Assembly (NCBI GenBank): GCA_964583605.1
Contig: CAZOWL010000088.1
Span: 1-18,112, forward strand
Reading direction: 5' to 3'
DNA length: 18,112 nt
DNA from: CAZOWL01 sp964583605
GTDB taxonomy: Bacteria > Pseudomonadota > Gammaproteobacteria > Chromatiales > Chromatiaceae
The translations under genes were made by a program, and so were the position numbers. Below are positions 8,739-16,807 of the stretch, in pieces. Under the pieces are notes generated by a model. That model worked only from the letters and a program-made list of their open reading frames with translations, ran no database searches and was not told the DNA's origin. Position 1 is the stretch's first letter. Each line of letters opens with the position of its first letter.

Positions 8739-9266
8739 ATGGCCTCGATGAGTCGCGACGAAGCTGTCCTCCCATCGACCGGGGCGGGCGCCGAAGCGGG
8801 CCAGTTCGCCACTCCGGAGCGCTACAAACGTCCGGAGTCGGTGCTGGTCGTGATCTTCACACAGCGTGGAGAGTTCCTGCTGTTGCGCCGCATCTGGCCG
8901 CCAGCGTTTTGGCAGTCGGTCACCGGAAGCCTGCGAGAGGATGAGACTCGCCGCGCCGCGGCGATCCGCGAGGTCGGCGAAGAGACGGGGATCATGGCAC
9001 CCTCGGCGCTAATCGATCTCGGCTGCAGCCAGCGCTTTCCGATCCCACCAAGGTGGCGCCGCGCCCGTTATGCGCCGGGCATTCATTACAACCGGGAGTA
9101 TTGGTTCGCCCTCCCCCTCGCCCACCGGCGCCGCGTGCGTTTGAACCCTCGCGAGCACCTTGACCACCTCTGGCTGCCGGCCGCACGGGCCGCCTCGCTC
9201 ACCCGCTCCTGGACCAATCGCCTGGCGATTCAATACCTCGCGGGAAGGGCCGGACTCACCCGCTAG
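8739..9266 (+). CDS. nudB: NudB-like Nudix hydrolase (dihydroneopterin triphosphate pyrophosphohydrolase)
   Basis: 175 residues from the ATG at 8739. The Nudix box is complete at residues 63-85 (Gly63, Glu69, Arg77-Glu78, Glu81-Glu82, Gly84), binding the catalytic Mg ions. The start of the catalytic domain, RPESVLVVIF near 31-40, and the position directly after aspS match NudB, which removes pyrophosphate from dihydroneopterin triphosphate in folate synthesis. About 30 residues precede the conserved domain, more than in E. coli NudB (150 residues), so the start is uncertain. The frame opens at 8676, and 8748 is also an ATG. GGGTGA upstream of 8739 is a weak ribosome site. Substrate assignment rests on context and should be treated as probable. 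Confidence 0.82.
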   Translation: MASMSRDEAVLPSTGAGAEAGQFATPERYKRPESVLVVIFTQRGEFLLLRRIWPPAFWQSVTGSLREDETRRAAAIREVGEETGIMAPSALIDLGCSQRFPIPPRWRRARYAPGIHYNREYWFALPLAHRRRVRLNPREHLDHLWLPAARAASLTRSWTNRLAIQYLAGRAGLTR

Positions 9267-9391
9267 AGCCGGCATTCACGCCAGGCGTGTGGGGCAAGAA
9301 AGCCCGTCTCGTGGCCGGATCGCTCCGACTCGAGCAAGTCCGCGCGGACGTTGGGACAGGGTCCGGCACCTCTCATCGCTCGGCCTTGGTC

Positions 9392-9518
9392 TTACCATGA
9401 AATTCGCGTAGCACCTTCGCTCCCTCGCCCTCTGGTAGAGGGTTGGGGTGAGGGAACGATCAGGGACGAGGCGGCATTTCATCATCTGGGGTGGCTCGCC
9501 TCGTCCCATGATCGTTAG
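9392..9518 (-). mobile_element. 127-bp structured element, copy A (MITE/REP-like)
   Basis: This segment is repeated in reverse orientation at 15163-15289 with the same length and about 10 differences. It contains the stretch GGGTTGGGGTGAGGG and a long hairpin: 9457-9473 pairs with 9497-9514 (17-bp stem with one bulge). It has no coding capacity. It occupies the gap between nudB and a secreted-protein gene; the rest of that gap (9267-9391 and 9519-9665) shows nothing I can name. Confidence 0.85.
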
Positions 9519-9665
9519 CGGAATCACCCCCATTCGCCTTGGGGACGCCGCGTTCCAATAAACAGCTCTCGACAGCCGCCGTGCCGGCCACGAGCCGCTG
9601 GATAACTCGCGAACGTCGTTCGTCAATCACAAGCAGTAACACGCCAAGTACCATAAGGGGGAGTG

Positions 9666-10055
9666 ATGAGGCTTATGAAACAGCGTAAGAGAATCGCATT
9701 ACCCTGGATCGGCATGGTTTGCTGCGGGATCCTGAGCGCCGCACCAGCGGTCCGGGCCGAAACGGCAGCACAGGGGCAGGGGCCGGACCAATCGCAAATC
9801 GACCCTCTAAGCTGCGGGTTCGTGCCGCAGATCGTCCAACGAGGAGACATTCAGTTACCTGTTGATGAATGGGAAGAGGCACAGGCCATCGCCGCTGAAT
9901 GGATTAACGCGGTGGGTGACCCGACGTTGCGGCTTGGGACGATGCGCCAACTAGGGCGCGCCTATCTGTGGACTATCGTTGATGGCAACGACGAGCAGAT
10001 GCTGCGTCATCAGATCGTCATCGGTGTCCATGACGGTCGAGTCGCCGTGCTCTAG
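9666..10055 (+). CDS. Small secreted protein of unknown function
   Basis: 129 residues from the ATG at 9666; a GTG at 9663 and an ATG at 9675 are alternatives. AAGGGGGAG directly precedes the start. The N-terminus has a clear signal peptide: basic KQRKR, a hydrophobic core, and a likely cleavage after AVRA (near residue 31). The mature part has one Cys, an acidic helix (VDEWEEAQAIAAEWINAV) and a C-terminal beta-like stretch ending HQIVIGVHDGRVAVL. I do not recognise the family. It stands alone between nudB and hrpA and is most likely periplasmic. Confidence 0.72.
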   Translation: MRLMKQRKRIALPWIGMVCCGILSAAPAVRAETAAQGQGPDQSQIDPLSCGFVPQIVQRGDIQLPVDEWEEAQAIAAEWINAVGDPTLRLGTMRQLGRAYLWTIVDGNDEQMLRHQIVIGVHDGRVAVL

Positions 10056-10083
10056 CCCTAGCCCCTAGCCCTAAGCCAACGGG

Positions 10084-10128
10084 GCGTTCCCCAGCAGACG
10101 CGGCTGCGCCAAGGCTGCCGGGGAACGC
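10084..10128. terminator. Long hairpin after the secreted-protein gene
   Basis: GCGTTCCCCAGCAG (10084-10097) and CTGCCGGGGAACGC (10115-10128) pair at 13 of 14 positions around a 17-nt loop. It lies 29 bp beyond the stop codon. There is no T-tract, so it is either a factor-dependent terminator, an mRNA stabiliser or a REP-like element. Confidence 0.5.
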
Positions 10129-10421
10129 ATCTGACATCACGGCGCGTCCTCCATGGCTCGCGCGCTCGATGCCGATGGCGGGCATTGGACACGCGGCATT
10201 CCCATCCTGTTGTTCCAGTGGCCCTTCACCAGTTGCCCTTCACCAGTTGCACTTCATATGAGACCTCGGTCAAAGCCCATCGAACCTTGGCTGCCGGAAG
10301 GCGGCGGATGCCCGCCCAATGCATAGGTCGCCGCTCGGGACAATTCGGCACATCGGGCACCCATAACGCGCGGCCTTGGCCACGACCCGGCGCAATGGGC
10401 GACGTGGGGCGCGCCTCGGCG

Positions 10422-10450
10422 TTGACAGCTCCGGGCCAAGCCTCTAGCCT
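10422..10450 (+). promoter_or_regulatory. Candidate sigma-70 promoter of hrpA
   Basis: TTGACA (10422-10427) is a perfect -35 hexamer. TAGCCT (10445-10450) at 17 bp spacing is a poor -10. A start near 10457 would give a leader of about 19 nt, and hrpA has no clear Shine-Dalgarno sequence in it, so initiation may be weak. Confidence 0.5.
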
Positions 10451-10475
10451 GCCGGCCCTGTCTTCTCGCTGAACT

Positions 10476-13400
10476 ATGTCTCGCACGTTGAGCGCTTCGC
10501 CGTTCCCGCCGTGGACGGAGCTTGAAACCTGTATCTTGGCCGACCGGCCTGCGCTGCGTCGTCGCCTACGAGGGCTGCAGCGGCGCCAGCACCAGGCGCA
10601 GCCTTTCGAGCAGGGGCTGGTCCGCTTGTGGCAGGATCTGCGCGCCTCTCAGGCCCTCTTGCAGCAGCGCGAGGCGCTGGTCCCCTCCCCCATCACGTAC
10701 CCGCCCGAGCTCCCTGTCAGCGAGCGCCGCGACGAGGTCGGGGCGCTGATCCGTGAGCATCAGGTCGTCGTCGTGTGCGGGGAGACTGGCTCGGGCAAGT
10801 CGACGCAGCTGCCGAAGATCTGCCTCGAGCTCGGCCGCGGGCGGCTCGGGCGCATCGGCCACACCCAGCCACGGCGTATCGCCGCGCGCACCCTTGCTTC
10901 AAGGATCGCACAAGAGCTCGGCGGCGAGCTCGGTGAGCTGGTCGGCTACAAGGTGCGATTTCATGATCGCGTGCGCCCGCAGAGCGTCGTCAAATTGATG
11001 ACCGACGGCATCCTGGTGGCCGAGATCCAGCACGATCGCCAGCTCACGGATTACGACACCCTGATCATCGACGAGGCCCACGAGCGTAGCCTCAACATCG
11101 ATATCCTGCTTGGTTACCTGAAAGGACTGCTGCCGCACCGCCCGGACTTGAAGGTCATCGTCACCTCGGCGACGATCGACCCTGAGCGCTTCGCCGCGCA
11201 CTTCGGCGGCGCGCCGATCATCGAGATCTCCGGGCGCACCTTCCCGGTCGAGGTGCGCTATCGCCCGCCCGAGGACGAGAGCGCCGGAGAGCGGGACGAT
11301 GTGATGCAGACGGCCATCTCCGAGGCGCTGGACGAACTGGCGCGCGAGGGCCGCGGCGACGTGCTCGTGTTCCTTTCTGGCGAGCGCGAGATCCGCGAGA
11401 CGGCCGAGACGCTGCGCAAGCACCATCCGCCCTCGACCGAGATCCTGCCGCTGTTCGCCCGCCTCGGCCCGCAGGAGCAGGCCCGCATCTTCCAGCCGCA
11501 CGGCCGGCGCCGCGTCGTGCTGGCGACCAACGTCGCCGAGACCTCGCTGACGGTGCCCGGCATCCACTATGTCATCGATCCGGGCTTCGCGCGCGTCAGC
11601 CGCTACAGCCACCGCAGCAAGGTGCAGCGCCTCCCGGTCGAGCGCATCAGTCAGGCATCAGCCAACCAGCGTAAGGGGCGCTGCGGGCGGGTCGCGGCCG
11701 GCGTCTGCATCCGCCTGTATTCAGAGGATAACTTCGCAGCGCGCGCACCCTTCACCGAGCCCGAGGTGGTGCGCACCAACCTCGCAGCCGTCATCCTGCA
11801 GATGAAGCTCCTGGGCTTCGGCGCCATCGAGCCCTTCCCCTTCATCGACCCGCCCGATCCACGCCTGGTGAGCGACGGCTACCGAACGCTCGAGGAGCTC
11901 GCGGCGTTGGATCGAGAAGGCGAGCTGACGCCGCTCGGGCTTAAGCTCGCGCGCCTGCCGATCGACCCACGAATCGGCAGGATGCTGCTCGCGGCAACCG
12001 AGCATCGCTGCATGGCCGAGGTCCTGGTCATCGCGGCCGCGCTGAGCATCCAGGACCCGCGCGAGCGGCCGCTGGACAAGCAACAGGCGGCCGACGAGAT
12101 CCATGCCACCTTCCAACATGAGGACTCGGACTTCCTGGCCTTCCTGAACCTCTGGCGGTTCCTCGAGGAGCAGCGCCGATACCTCTCCAAGGCCAGATTC
12201 CGTAAGCTCTGCCAGCAGCACTTCCTCTCGTGGAACCGCGTGCAGGAGTGGCATGACATCCATGCGCAGCTGCGAGAGCAGATGCACCAGCTTGGCTTCC
12301 AGGAGGGCCAGACCGAGGCGACCTACGAGGAGGTCCACCGTGCACTGCTTCACGGGCTCCTCAGCCACATAGGTTTCAGGGACGAGCGCGACTATCTCGG
12401 CGCCCGTGGCAGCCGCTTTCAGCTCCACCCGAGCTCAGGGATCTTCGCGAAGGCGCCGAAATGGGTCGTGGTCGCTGAGCGGGTCGAGACCACGCGCCAG
12501 TATGGGCGGATCGCCGCCCGCGTCCAGCCGGCCTGGATCGAGGACGCCGGGCGCCACCTGGTGCAGCGTACCTACTCCGAGCCGCATTGGCAGTCGAAGG
12601 CGGGCCAGGTTACCGCGTTCGAGAAGATCACCCTTTACGGGCTGACGCTGGTCGCCCGGCGGCGCGTCAACTATGGCCCGGTCAATCCCGCCGAGGCGCG
12701 CGAGATTTTCCTCCGCGATGCGCTGACGGGCGGCGATTTCGCGACCCGCGCCCCCTTCTGGCGGCACAATCAAGAGCTGATCGCCTACGTTCAGCATCTG
12801 GAGGCCAAATCGCGGCGGCGCGACATTCTCGTCGACGAAGAGGCCATCTACGCCTTCTACGCCGAGCGCGTGCCAAGCGGCATCTACTCGACGCCGCAGT
12901 TCGCGCGCTGGCTACGCGAGGCGACGCGCCGGCAGCCGAAGCTGCTGCACATGCGCATCGCCGACCTGATGCGGCGCGACGCAGCGGAGATCACGGCCGA
13001 GGCCTTTCCGGACTCGCTGGCCGTCGGGTCGAGCACACTACCGCTTGAGTACCACTTCGCCCCTGGGGAGACAGCCGACGGCGTGACCTTGGTCGTGCCG
13101 CTGCCGCTCATCAACCAGGTGTCCGCCGATCGTGGCGAGTGGCTCGTGCCCGGGCTGTTGGAGGAGCGCATCACTGCCTTGCTGCGCGGGCTGCCCAAAT
13201 CGGTGCGCAAGGGCTTCGTCCCGATCCCGGAGACGGCGGCGCGCATCGCGCAGCGGTTGCAGCCCTCCGATCGGCCACTGATCCAGGCCATCGCGGAGGT
13301 CCTCAAGGCGCTAACCGGGATCGCGGTTCCAGAGGATGCCTGGGATCCAGCCGCCGTCCCGGAGCACCTGCGCATGAAGTACCGGGTGGTCGATGAGGAC

Positions 13401-14396
13401 GCGCGGACCCTGGCCATCGATGAAGACCTGGCAGCGCTTAGACGCCAGCACGGCGCCACGGCCAAGCAATCCTTCGCCCACATCCCGACGGCGGGCATCG
13501 AGCGCGCTGGGATAACCCGGTGGGATTTCGGTGACCTCCCGGCGACGATCGAGCTCGATCGGGCCGGGATCCGGTTGCGCGGCTATCCGGCGCTGGTCGA
13601 TCGCGGCGACAACGTCGCGATCCAGGTACTCGACTCCGAGGAGAGCGCCCAGCGGGCCATGCGCGGTGGGCTGCGCCGACTGATCGCCCTGCACCTCGGC
13701 GCGGATCTGCGCCGGCTGCGTAAACGCCTGCCTGGCCTCGACCGGCTGCGGCTGCAATACGCGAAGGCACCCAAGCCCCCGACCGACGCCGCGCGCTCGG
13801 GCAACGAAGGCGATATCGCCGATGAGCTGATCGCGCTGATCCTCGACCTCACCTTTGTCATTGGCCAGCCGCCGCTGCGCGATCAAGCCAGGTTCTTGGA
13901 ACGACTGGACACCAACCGTACGCGACTCGCCAGCGTCGCCGATGAGGTCTGCGCCCTCGCCGCCGAGATCCTCGAGCGTTACCAAGGCCTACGCCGTAAG
14001 CTCTCATCGATCACTCAGATCAATTGGGTCACCTCGGCACAGGACATCCACGCCCAGCTCGATCGCCTCGTGTTCCGCGGCTTCCTGCAAGAGATTCCCT
14101 ACGAGCGGCTGCAGGTGTATCCGCGCTATCTGCGCGCAATCGACTGGCGTATCGAGCGGCTCGGTCACGCGCCGGAGAAGGACAGGCAATGGATGCTCGA
14201 GATGAGCGAGCTCCAGCAGCGCTGGTCCGCGCGCCTCGCCAGCGCCCAACAGGCCGGCCGTCATGATCCGCGACTCGAAGAGATCCGCTGGATGCTCGAG
14301 GAACTGCGCGTCTCGCTCTTCGCGCAGCAGCTCGGTACGGCGTACCCCGTATCCGTCAAGCGCGTCGACGCGCGGTGGCGGGAGCTGGGGCTCTAG
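10476..14396 (+). CDS. hrpA: ATP-dependent RNA helicase HrpA (DEAH box)
   Basis: 1306 residues, matching E. coli HrpA (about 1300). DEAH/RHA helicase that unwinds RNA; E. coli HrpA rescues stalled ribosomes, and HrpA proteins are also linked to mRNA processing. Seen in order: short N-terminal region, motif I GETGSGKST (about 102-110), motif II DEAH (about 199-202), motif III SAT (about 229-231), helicase C-terminal domain (about 280-450, with ATNVAETSLTVPG and QRKGRCGR), HA2 and OB-fold region (about 470-680) and the long C-terminal domain of HrpA proteins (about 700-1306). No break is seen. The first codons have no strong ribosome site. It appears to be transcribed alone. Confidence 0.97.
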   Translation: MSRTLSASPFPPWTELETCILADRPALRRRLRGLQRRQHQAQPFEQGLVRLWQDLRASQALLQQREALVPSPITYPPELPVSERRDEVGALIREHQVVVVCGETGSGKSTQLPKICLELGRGRLGRIGHTQPRRIAARTLASRIAQELGGELGELVGYKVRFHDRVRPQSVVKLMTDGILVAEIQHDRQLTDYDTLIIDEAHERSLNIDILLGYLKGLLPHRPDLKVIVTSATIDPERFAAHFGGAPIIEISGRTFPVEVRYRPPEDESAGERDDVMQTAISEALDELAREGRGDVLVFLSGEREIRETAETLRKHHPPSTEILPLFARLGPQEQARIFQPHGRRRVVLATNVAETSLTVPGIHYVIDPGFARVSRYSHRSKVQRLPVERISQASANQRKGRCGRVAAGVCIRLYSEDNFAARAPFTEPEVVRTNLAAVILQMKLLGFGAIEPFPFIDPPDPRLVSDGYRTLEELAALDREGELTPLGLKLARLPIDPRIGRMLLAATEHRCMAEVLVIAAALSIQDPRERPLDKQQAADEIHATFQHEDSDFLAFLNLWRFLEEQRRYLSKARFRKLCQQHFLSWNRVQEWHDIHAQLREQMHQLGFQEGQTEATYEEVHRALLHGLLSHIGFRDERDYLGARGSRFQLHPSSGIFAKAPKWVVVAERVETTRQYGRIAARVQPAWIEDAGRHLVQRTYSEPHWQSKAGQVTAFEKITLYGLTLVARRRVNYGPVNPAEAREIFLRDALTGGDFATRAPFWRHNQELIAYVQHLEAKSRRRDILVDEEAIYAFYAERVPSGIYSTPQFARWLREATRRQPKLLHMRIADLMRRDAAEITAEAFPDSLAVGSSTLPLEYHFAPGETADGVTLVVPLPLINQVSADRGEWLVPGLLEERITALLRGLPKSVRKGFVPIPETAARIAQRLQPSDRPLIQAIAEVLKALTGIAVPEDAWDPAAVPEHLRMKYRVVDEDARTLAIDEDLAALRRQHGATAKQSFAHIPTAGIERAGITRWDFGDLPATIELDRAGIRLRGYPALVDRGDNVAIQVLDSEESAQRAMRGGLRRLIALHLGADLRRLRKRLPGLDRLRLQYAKAPKPPTDAARSGNEGDIADELIALILDLTFVIGQPPLRDQARFLERLDTNRTRLASVADEVCALAAEILERYQGLRRKLSSITQINWVTSAQDIHAQLDRLVFRGFLQEIPYERLQVYPRYLRAIDWRIERLGHAPEKDRQWMLEMSELQQRWSARLASAQQAGRHDPRLEEIRWMLEELRVSLFAQQLGTAYPVSVKRVDARWRELGL

Positions 14397-14404
14397 GTCA
14401 ACCT

Positions 14405-14439
14405 CCGCGCCAAGCGAGCGATGGGACGCGTTGGCGCGG
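14405..14439 (+). terminator. Possible hairpin terminator of hrpA
   Basis: CCGCGCCAA (14405-14413) and TTGGCGCGG (14431-14439) are a perfect 9-bp inverted repeat with a 17-nt loop, 8 bp after the hrpA stop codon. No T-run follows. Confidence 0.45.
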
Positions 14440-14585
14440 TAGCTGGGTTGGACATGACTGGTCATCAGGACGGAGGCATACAGCCGGGGCTTGCGCGCGC
14501 CAATGCTTCGCGCAGCCAGCCGAGGTTTGGTTTCACGCACCCGCCACGCAACCTGCGCCTTCGACAGCTACGCCCGGTGACCATC

Positions 14586-14860
14586 CTAATCGGCGCCGAG
14601 CACGAGCCCCGGGTCCAGGTCTACGGCCTCGAACGGCCGCAGCCGTGAGCGGTCAAGGTCTTTGAGCGTCGCAACAACACGCCAGTTGTCGCCGTCGGCC
14701 GTTTGATGAAGTTCTGGCCGATCTCCATGATGCCGCGGCGCAGTACACCAGAGTCATCTTCGGTGCCTGGGATTCCCTGCGCCTGGACTGTGAGGATGGT
14801 GGACGCCGAAAGGCAGGCGGTCAGGGCGACAGCTGTAAAAACGCGAGATTTCCAAGGCAT
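14586..14860 (-). pseudogene. Small secreted protein gene with an apparent 1-nt frameshift
   Basis: The ATG at 14860 has GGAAGG about 12 nt upstream. It opens a signal peptide (MPWKSRVFTAVALTACLSAS, likely cut after VQAQ) followed by an acidic stretch and GIMEIGQNFIK. After that the original frame turns into an arginine-rich tail without protein character and stops at 14621. The frame shifted by one continues naturally from about 14698 (ADGDNWRVVATLKDLD, then FEAVDLDPGLVLGAD) to a TAG at 14586-14588. One missing base, most easily an A in the AAA run near 14699-14701, restores a single 91-residue secreted protein. It is therefore a young pseudogene, a sequencing error, or less likely a recoding site. 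The family is unknown to me. Confidence 0.6.
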
Positions 14861-15357
14861 GGCATTAACCTTCCAGGACTTCCGGTTCGTGCCAGCTTTA
14901 TCTGACGGCTGCTGATTCAAGCGAGAGCCCCTGTATGCGGTAACAATGCAAAAAACTGCAACCTCCCTGCGTATCAAGACAGAAGCCGGGACAGGAGAAA
15001 CCGGTAACAACCGCATCCGACCCCGACTGGTTCAGCACCCCTGATTTTTTTGGTCACAAAATCCACAACTAGAGTATGCCAATCAGCGAATGCGGTCAGG
15101 CCGCCGAGCGAACACGGCGTCTCTGCAAGATGCCGTGTCTCTCGTCGCATGCCAAACCGTGCCTAACGATCATGGGGCGAGGCGAGCCACCCCCGACCAT
15201 GAAACGTCGCCTCGCCCCTGATCGTTCCCTCACCCCAACCCTCTCCCAGAAGGCGAGGGAGCGAAGGTGCTGCGCGAATTTCATGGTAACGTTGACCTTC
15301 TCCGGCTCGTGCCTCATCTTTCCAATCGATCGACGCGCTCTCGACGAGGCCGTACCC
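14861..15357. other. Gap between the secreted pseudogene and the DUF29 gene
   Basis: A 497-bp non-coding stretch. Its right half is filled by copy B of the 127-bp element (15163-15289). The AT-rich part 14941-15070 could carry promoters for the minus-strand gene, but I found no hexamer pair good enough to call. Open frames running through it belong to upstream extensions of the neighbouring genes and look non-coding. Confidence 0.55.
15163..15289 (+). mobile_element. 127-bp structured element, copy B (MITE/REP-like)
   Basis: Reverse-oriented partner of 9392-9518, identical in length and about 92% identical. Its hairpin is 15167-15184 with 15208-15224. Where copy A has an A-T pair in the stem, copy B has a G-C pair. 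The element ends 68 bp before the DUF29 start and interrupts no gene I can see. Confidence 0.85.
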
Positions 15358-15789
15358 ATGTCATCCTACGAGCAGGACTTCTACCGCTGGACCCAAGAGC
15401 AGGCCAATCTGTTACGCGAGGGGCGCCTATCGGCCATCGATGTCGATCACCTGATCGAGGAGTTGGAGACCATGGGCGCACGCGAGCGACGCGAGCTCAC
15501 CAATCGGCTCAAGGTCCTCCTTGCCCACCTGCTGAAATGGCGCTACCAACCGGAACGGCGCTCCCGGAGCTGGCGTGCCACCATTGACGAGCAAAGGCTT
15601 TCGCTCGACGACCTGCTGGATGACAATCCCAGTCTGCGCTTGACGCTTGATGAGCAACTTGTCAAGGCGTATCGCCTTGGTCGGCTATTGGCGATCAAGG
15701 AGACTGACCTGGATGAGGACATCTTCCCAAGCGGCTGTCCGTTCGCGCTGGCCGACGTGCTGGCCAAAGACAGATACCCGGGCGAGTAG
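15358..15789 (+). CDS. DUF29 family protein
   Basis: 143 residues, the family's usual size. The pattern YEQDFYRWTQEQANLLREG, then DVDHLIEELETMG, RELTNRLKVLLAHLLKW and SWRATIDEQR is typical of DUF29, a helical family found mainly in cyanobacteria and purple bacteria. GAGG lies 8 nt before the ATG at 15358. The frame stays open upstream to 15076, but that part is the 127-bp repeat element and is not coding. The biochemical role is unknown. These genes are often scattered in multiple copies in accessory regions, as here beside a transposase. Confidence 0.9.
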   Translation: MSSYEQDFYRWTQEQANLLREGRLSAIDVDHLIEELETMGARERRELTNRLKVLLAHLLKWRYQPERRSRSWRATIDEQRLSLDDLLDDNPSLRLTLDEQLVKAYRLGRLLAIKETDLDEDIFPSGCPFALADVLAKDRYPGE

Positions 15790-15893
15790 CGCCGATTAGC
15801 GTCAGGTCGCTCGACGCACACTGCGTTGCGTCTCGTGGATACGCTGGCCGGGGTGTCAGCGTGCCCGAGGGTGCGAGGATGGTGCCAAGTTTT

Positions 15894-15940
15894 GCTTTTT
15901 GCCCGTTTCGGGCTAAGTCTTTTGCCCGTTTCGGGCTAAG
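15894..15940. repeat. Two tandem REP-like hairpins before the RAYT gene
   Basis: Two copies of a roughly 23-bp unit (15894-15917 and 15918-15940) share TTTTGCCCGTTTCGGGCTAA. Each holds the palindrome GCCCG-TTT-CGGGC (15901-15913 and 15924-15936). The array ends 8 bp before the RAYT start codon. RAYT transposases recognise such short hairpins, and in many genomes the gene is flanked by its cognate REP sequences; a second role as a leader structure controlling translation is possible. Confidence 0.8.
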
Positions 15941-15948
15941 CTTGATCC

Positions 15949-16803
15949 ATGGCTCGCCCTCTCAGACTCGGATTTCCTGGCGCTCTGTATCACATCACCT
16001 CGCGCGGAGATGCGCGCGAGGACATCTATCGGGGTGACGGGGACCGCCGGATGTTCCTTGCCCTGCTTGCCGAGGTCTGTGAGCGCTACAACTGGTGGGG
16101 ACACGCCTACTGTTTGATGTCGAGCCACTATCCCGTGTTGATCGAGACGCCAGATGGAAACTTGTCCAAGGGCATGCGGCAACTGAACGGCGTCTACACG
16201 CGGCGCTTCAACGATTCGCACGGACGCTGCGGACACGTCTTTCAAGGACGGTACAAAGCGATCATCGTCCAGAGAGAAACCGACCTGAAGGAGTTGGCCC
16301 GTGACATCCTCCTCAACCCGGTGCGGGCACGGATGCTCGACCAACCCCAGGATTGGCCATGGAGCAGTGACTCGGCGACAACGGCTGATGCCGCCTGTCC
16401 GGATTGGCTGCGCCGGGATTGGTTGTTGTCGGCCTTCGGCTCAACCGAAGAGGCGGCCGTGGCCCACTATCGGCGCTTCGTCGCCGAGGGCATTGGCCAG
16501 CCCGGCCGTTGGGCGCAGTTGAAGCAACAGGTCTTTCTCGGATCGGACGCATTTGTTGAGGAGCTCAGCCGCCGGTTGCAGAAGGACCGGGACTTGAGCG
16601 AAGTTCCCCTCGCGCAGCGTCGCCCACGGGCGAAGCCGCTGGCCGAGTACGTCAGCCTGTACTCCGATCGAGACCAAGCCATTGCAGCAGCCTACGCCAG
16701 CGGCGGGTACCGGCTCAAAGCCATCGGGGACCATTTTGGCCTGCATGACGCACGGATCAGCCGTATCGTTCGCACGGCCGAAGAGGCAAAAGCCAAGACC
16801 TGA
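15949..16803 (+). CDS. REP-associated tyrosine transposase (RAYT), altered HUH motif
   Basis: 284 residues of the Y1-transposase/RAYT family, which move or maintain short REP hairpins by single-strand cutting. Features: N-terminal MARPLRLGFPGALYHITSRG, then the metal-binding region YCLMSSHYPVLIE (about 54-66), the nucleophile Tyr83 in NGVYTRRFN, GHVFQGRYKAI near 100-110, NPVRARM near 124-130, and a C-terminal helix-turn-helix (about 250-275, LKAIGDHFGLHDARISRIV). Relatives read NHYHL or NHVHL in the HUH motif; here His60-Tyr61-Pro62 replaces the second His with Pro (codon CCC, one base from CAC). Loss of a metal ligand predicts an impaired enzyme although the frame is intact. A diverged fragment lies at 79-357. 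Confidence 0.93.
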   Translation: MARPLRLGFPGALYHITSRGDAREDIYRGDGDRRMFLALLAEVCERYNWWGHAYCLMSSHYPVLIETPDGNLSKGMRQLNGVYTRRFNDSHGRCGHVFQGRYKAIIVQRETDLKELARDILLNPVRARMLDQPQDWPWSSDSATTADAACPDWLRRDWLLSAFGSTEEAAVAHYRRFVAEGIGQPGRWAQLKQQVFLGSDAFVEELSRRLQKDRDLSEVPLAQRRPRAKPLAEYVSLYSDRDQAIAAAYASGGYRLKAIGDHFGLHDARISRIVRTAEEAKAKT

Positions 16804-16807
16804 CACG

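Larger units (their letters stand above)
10056..10475. other. 420-bp gap before hrpA
   Basis: It contains a CTAGCCC-type short repeat just after the upstream stop (10053-10078), the hairpin at 10084-10128, a perfect 14-bp tandem repeat GCCCTTCACCAGTT (10221-10234 and 10235-10248) and the hrpA promoter candidate. A 95-codon open frame at 10185-10472 has no ribosome site or recognisable motif, and I do not call it. Confidence 0.65.

Noticed and set aside
10185..10472. 95-codon open frame before hrpA
   Set aside because: It contains the 14-bp tandem repeat and the promoter candidate, lacks a ribosome site and has no recognisable protein character.
14421..14648. Plus-strand open frame after hrpA
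   Set aside because: Opposite the frameshifted secreted gene over part of its length, no ribosome site, and no family recognised.
15076..15357. N-terminal extension of the DUF29 protein
   Set aside because: This stretch is largely copy B of the 127-bp repeat; a good ribosome site and the family's normal N-terminus are at 15358.
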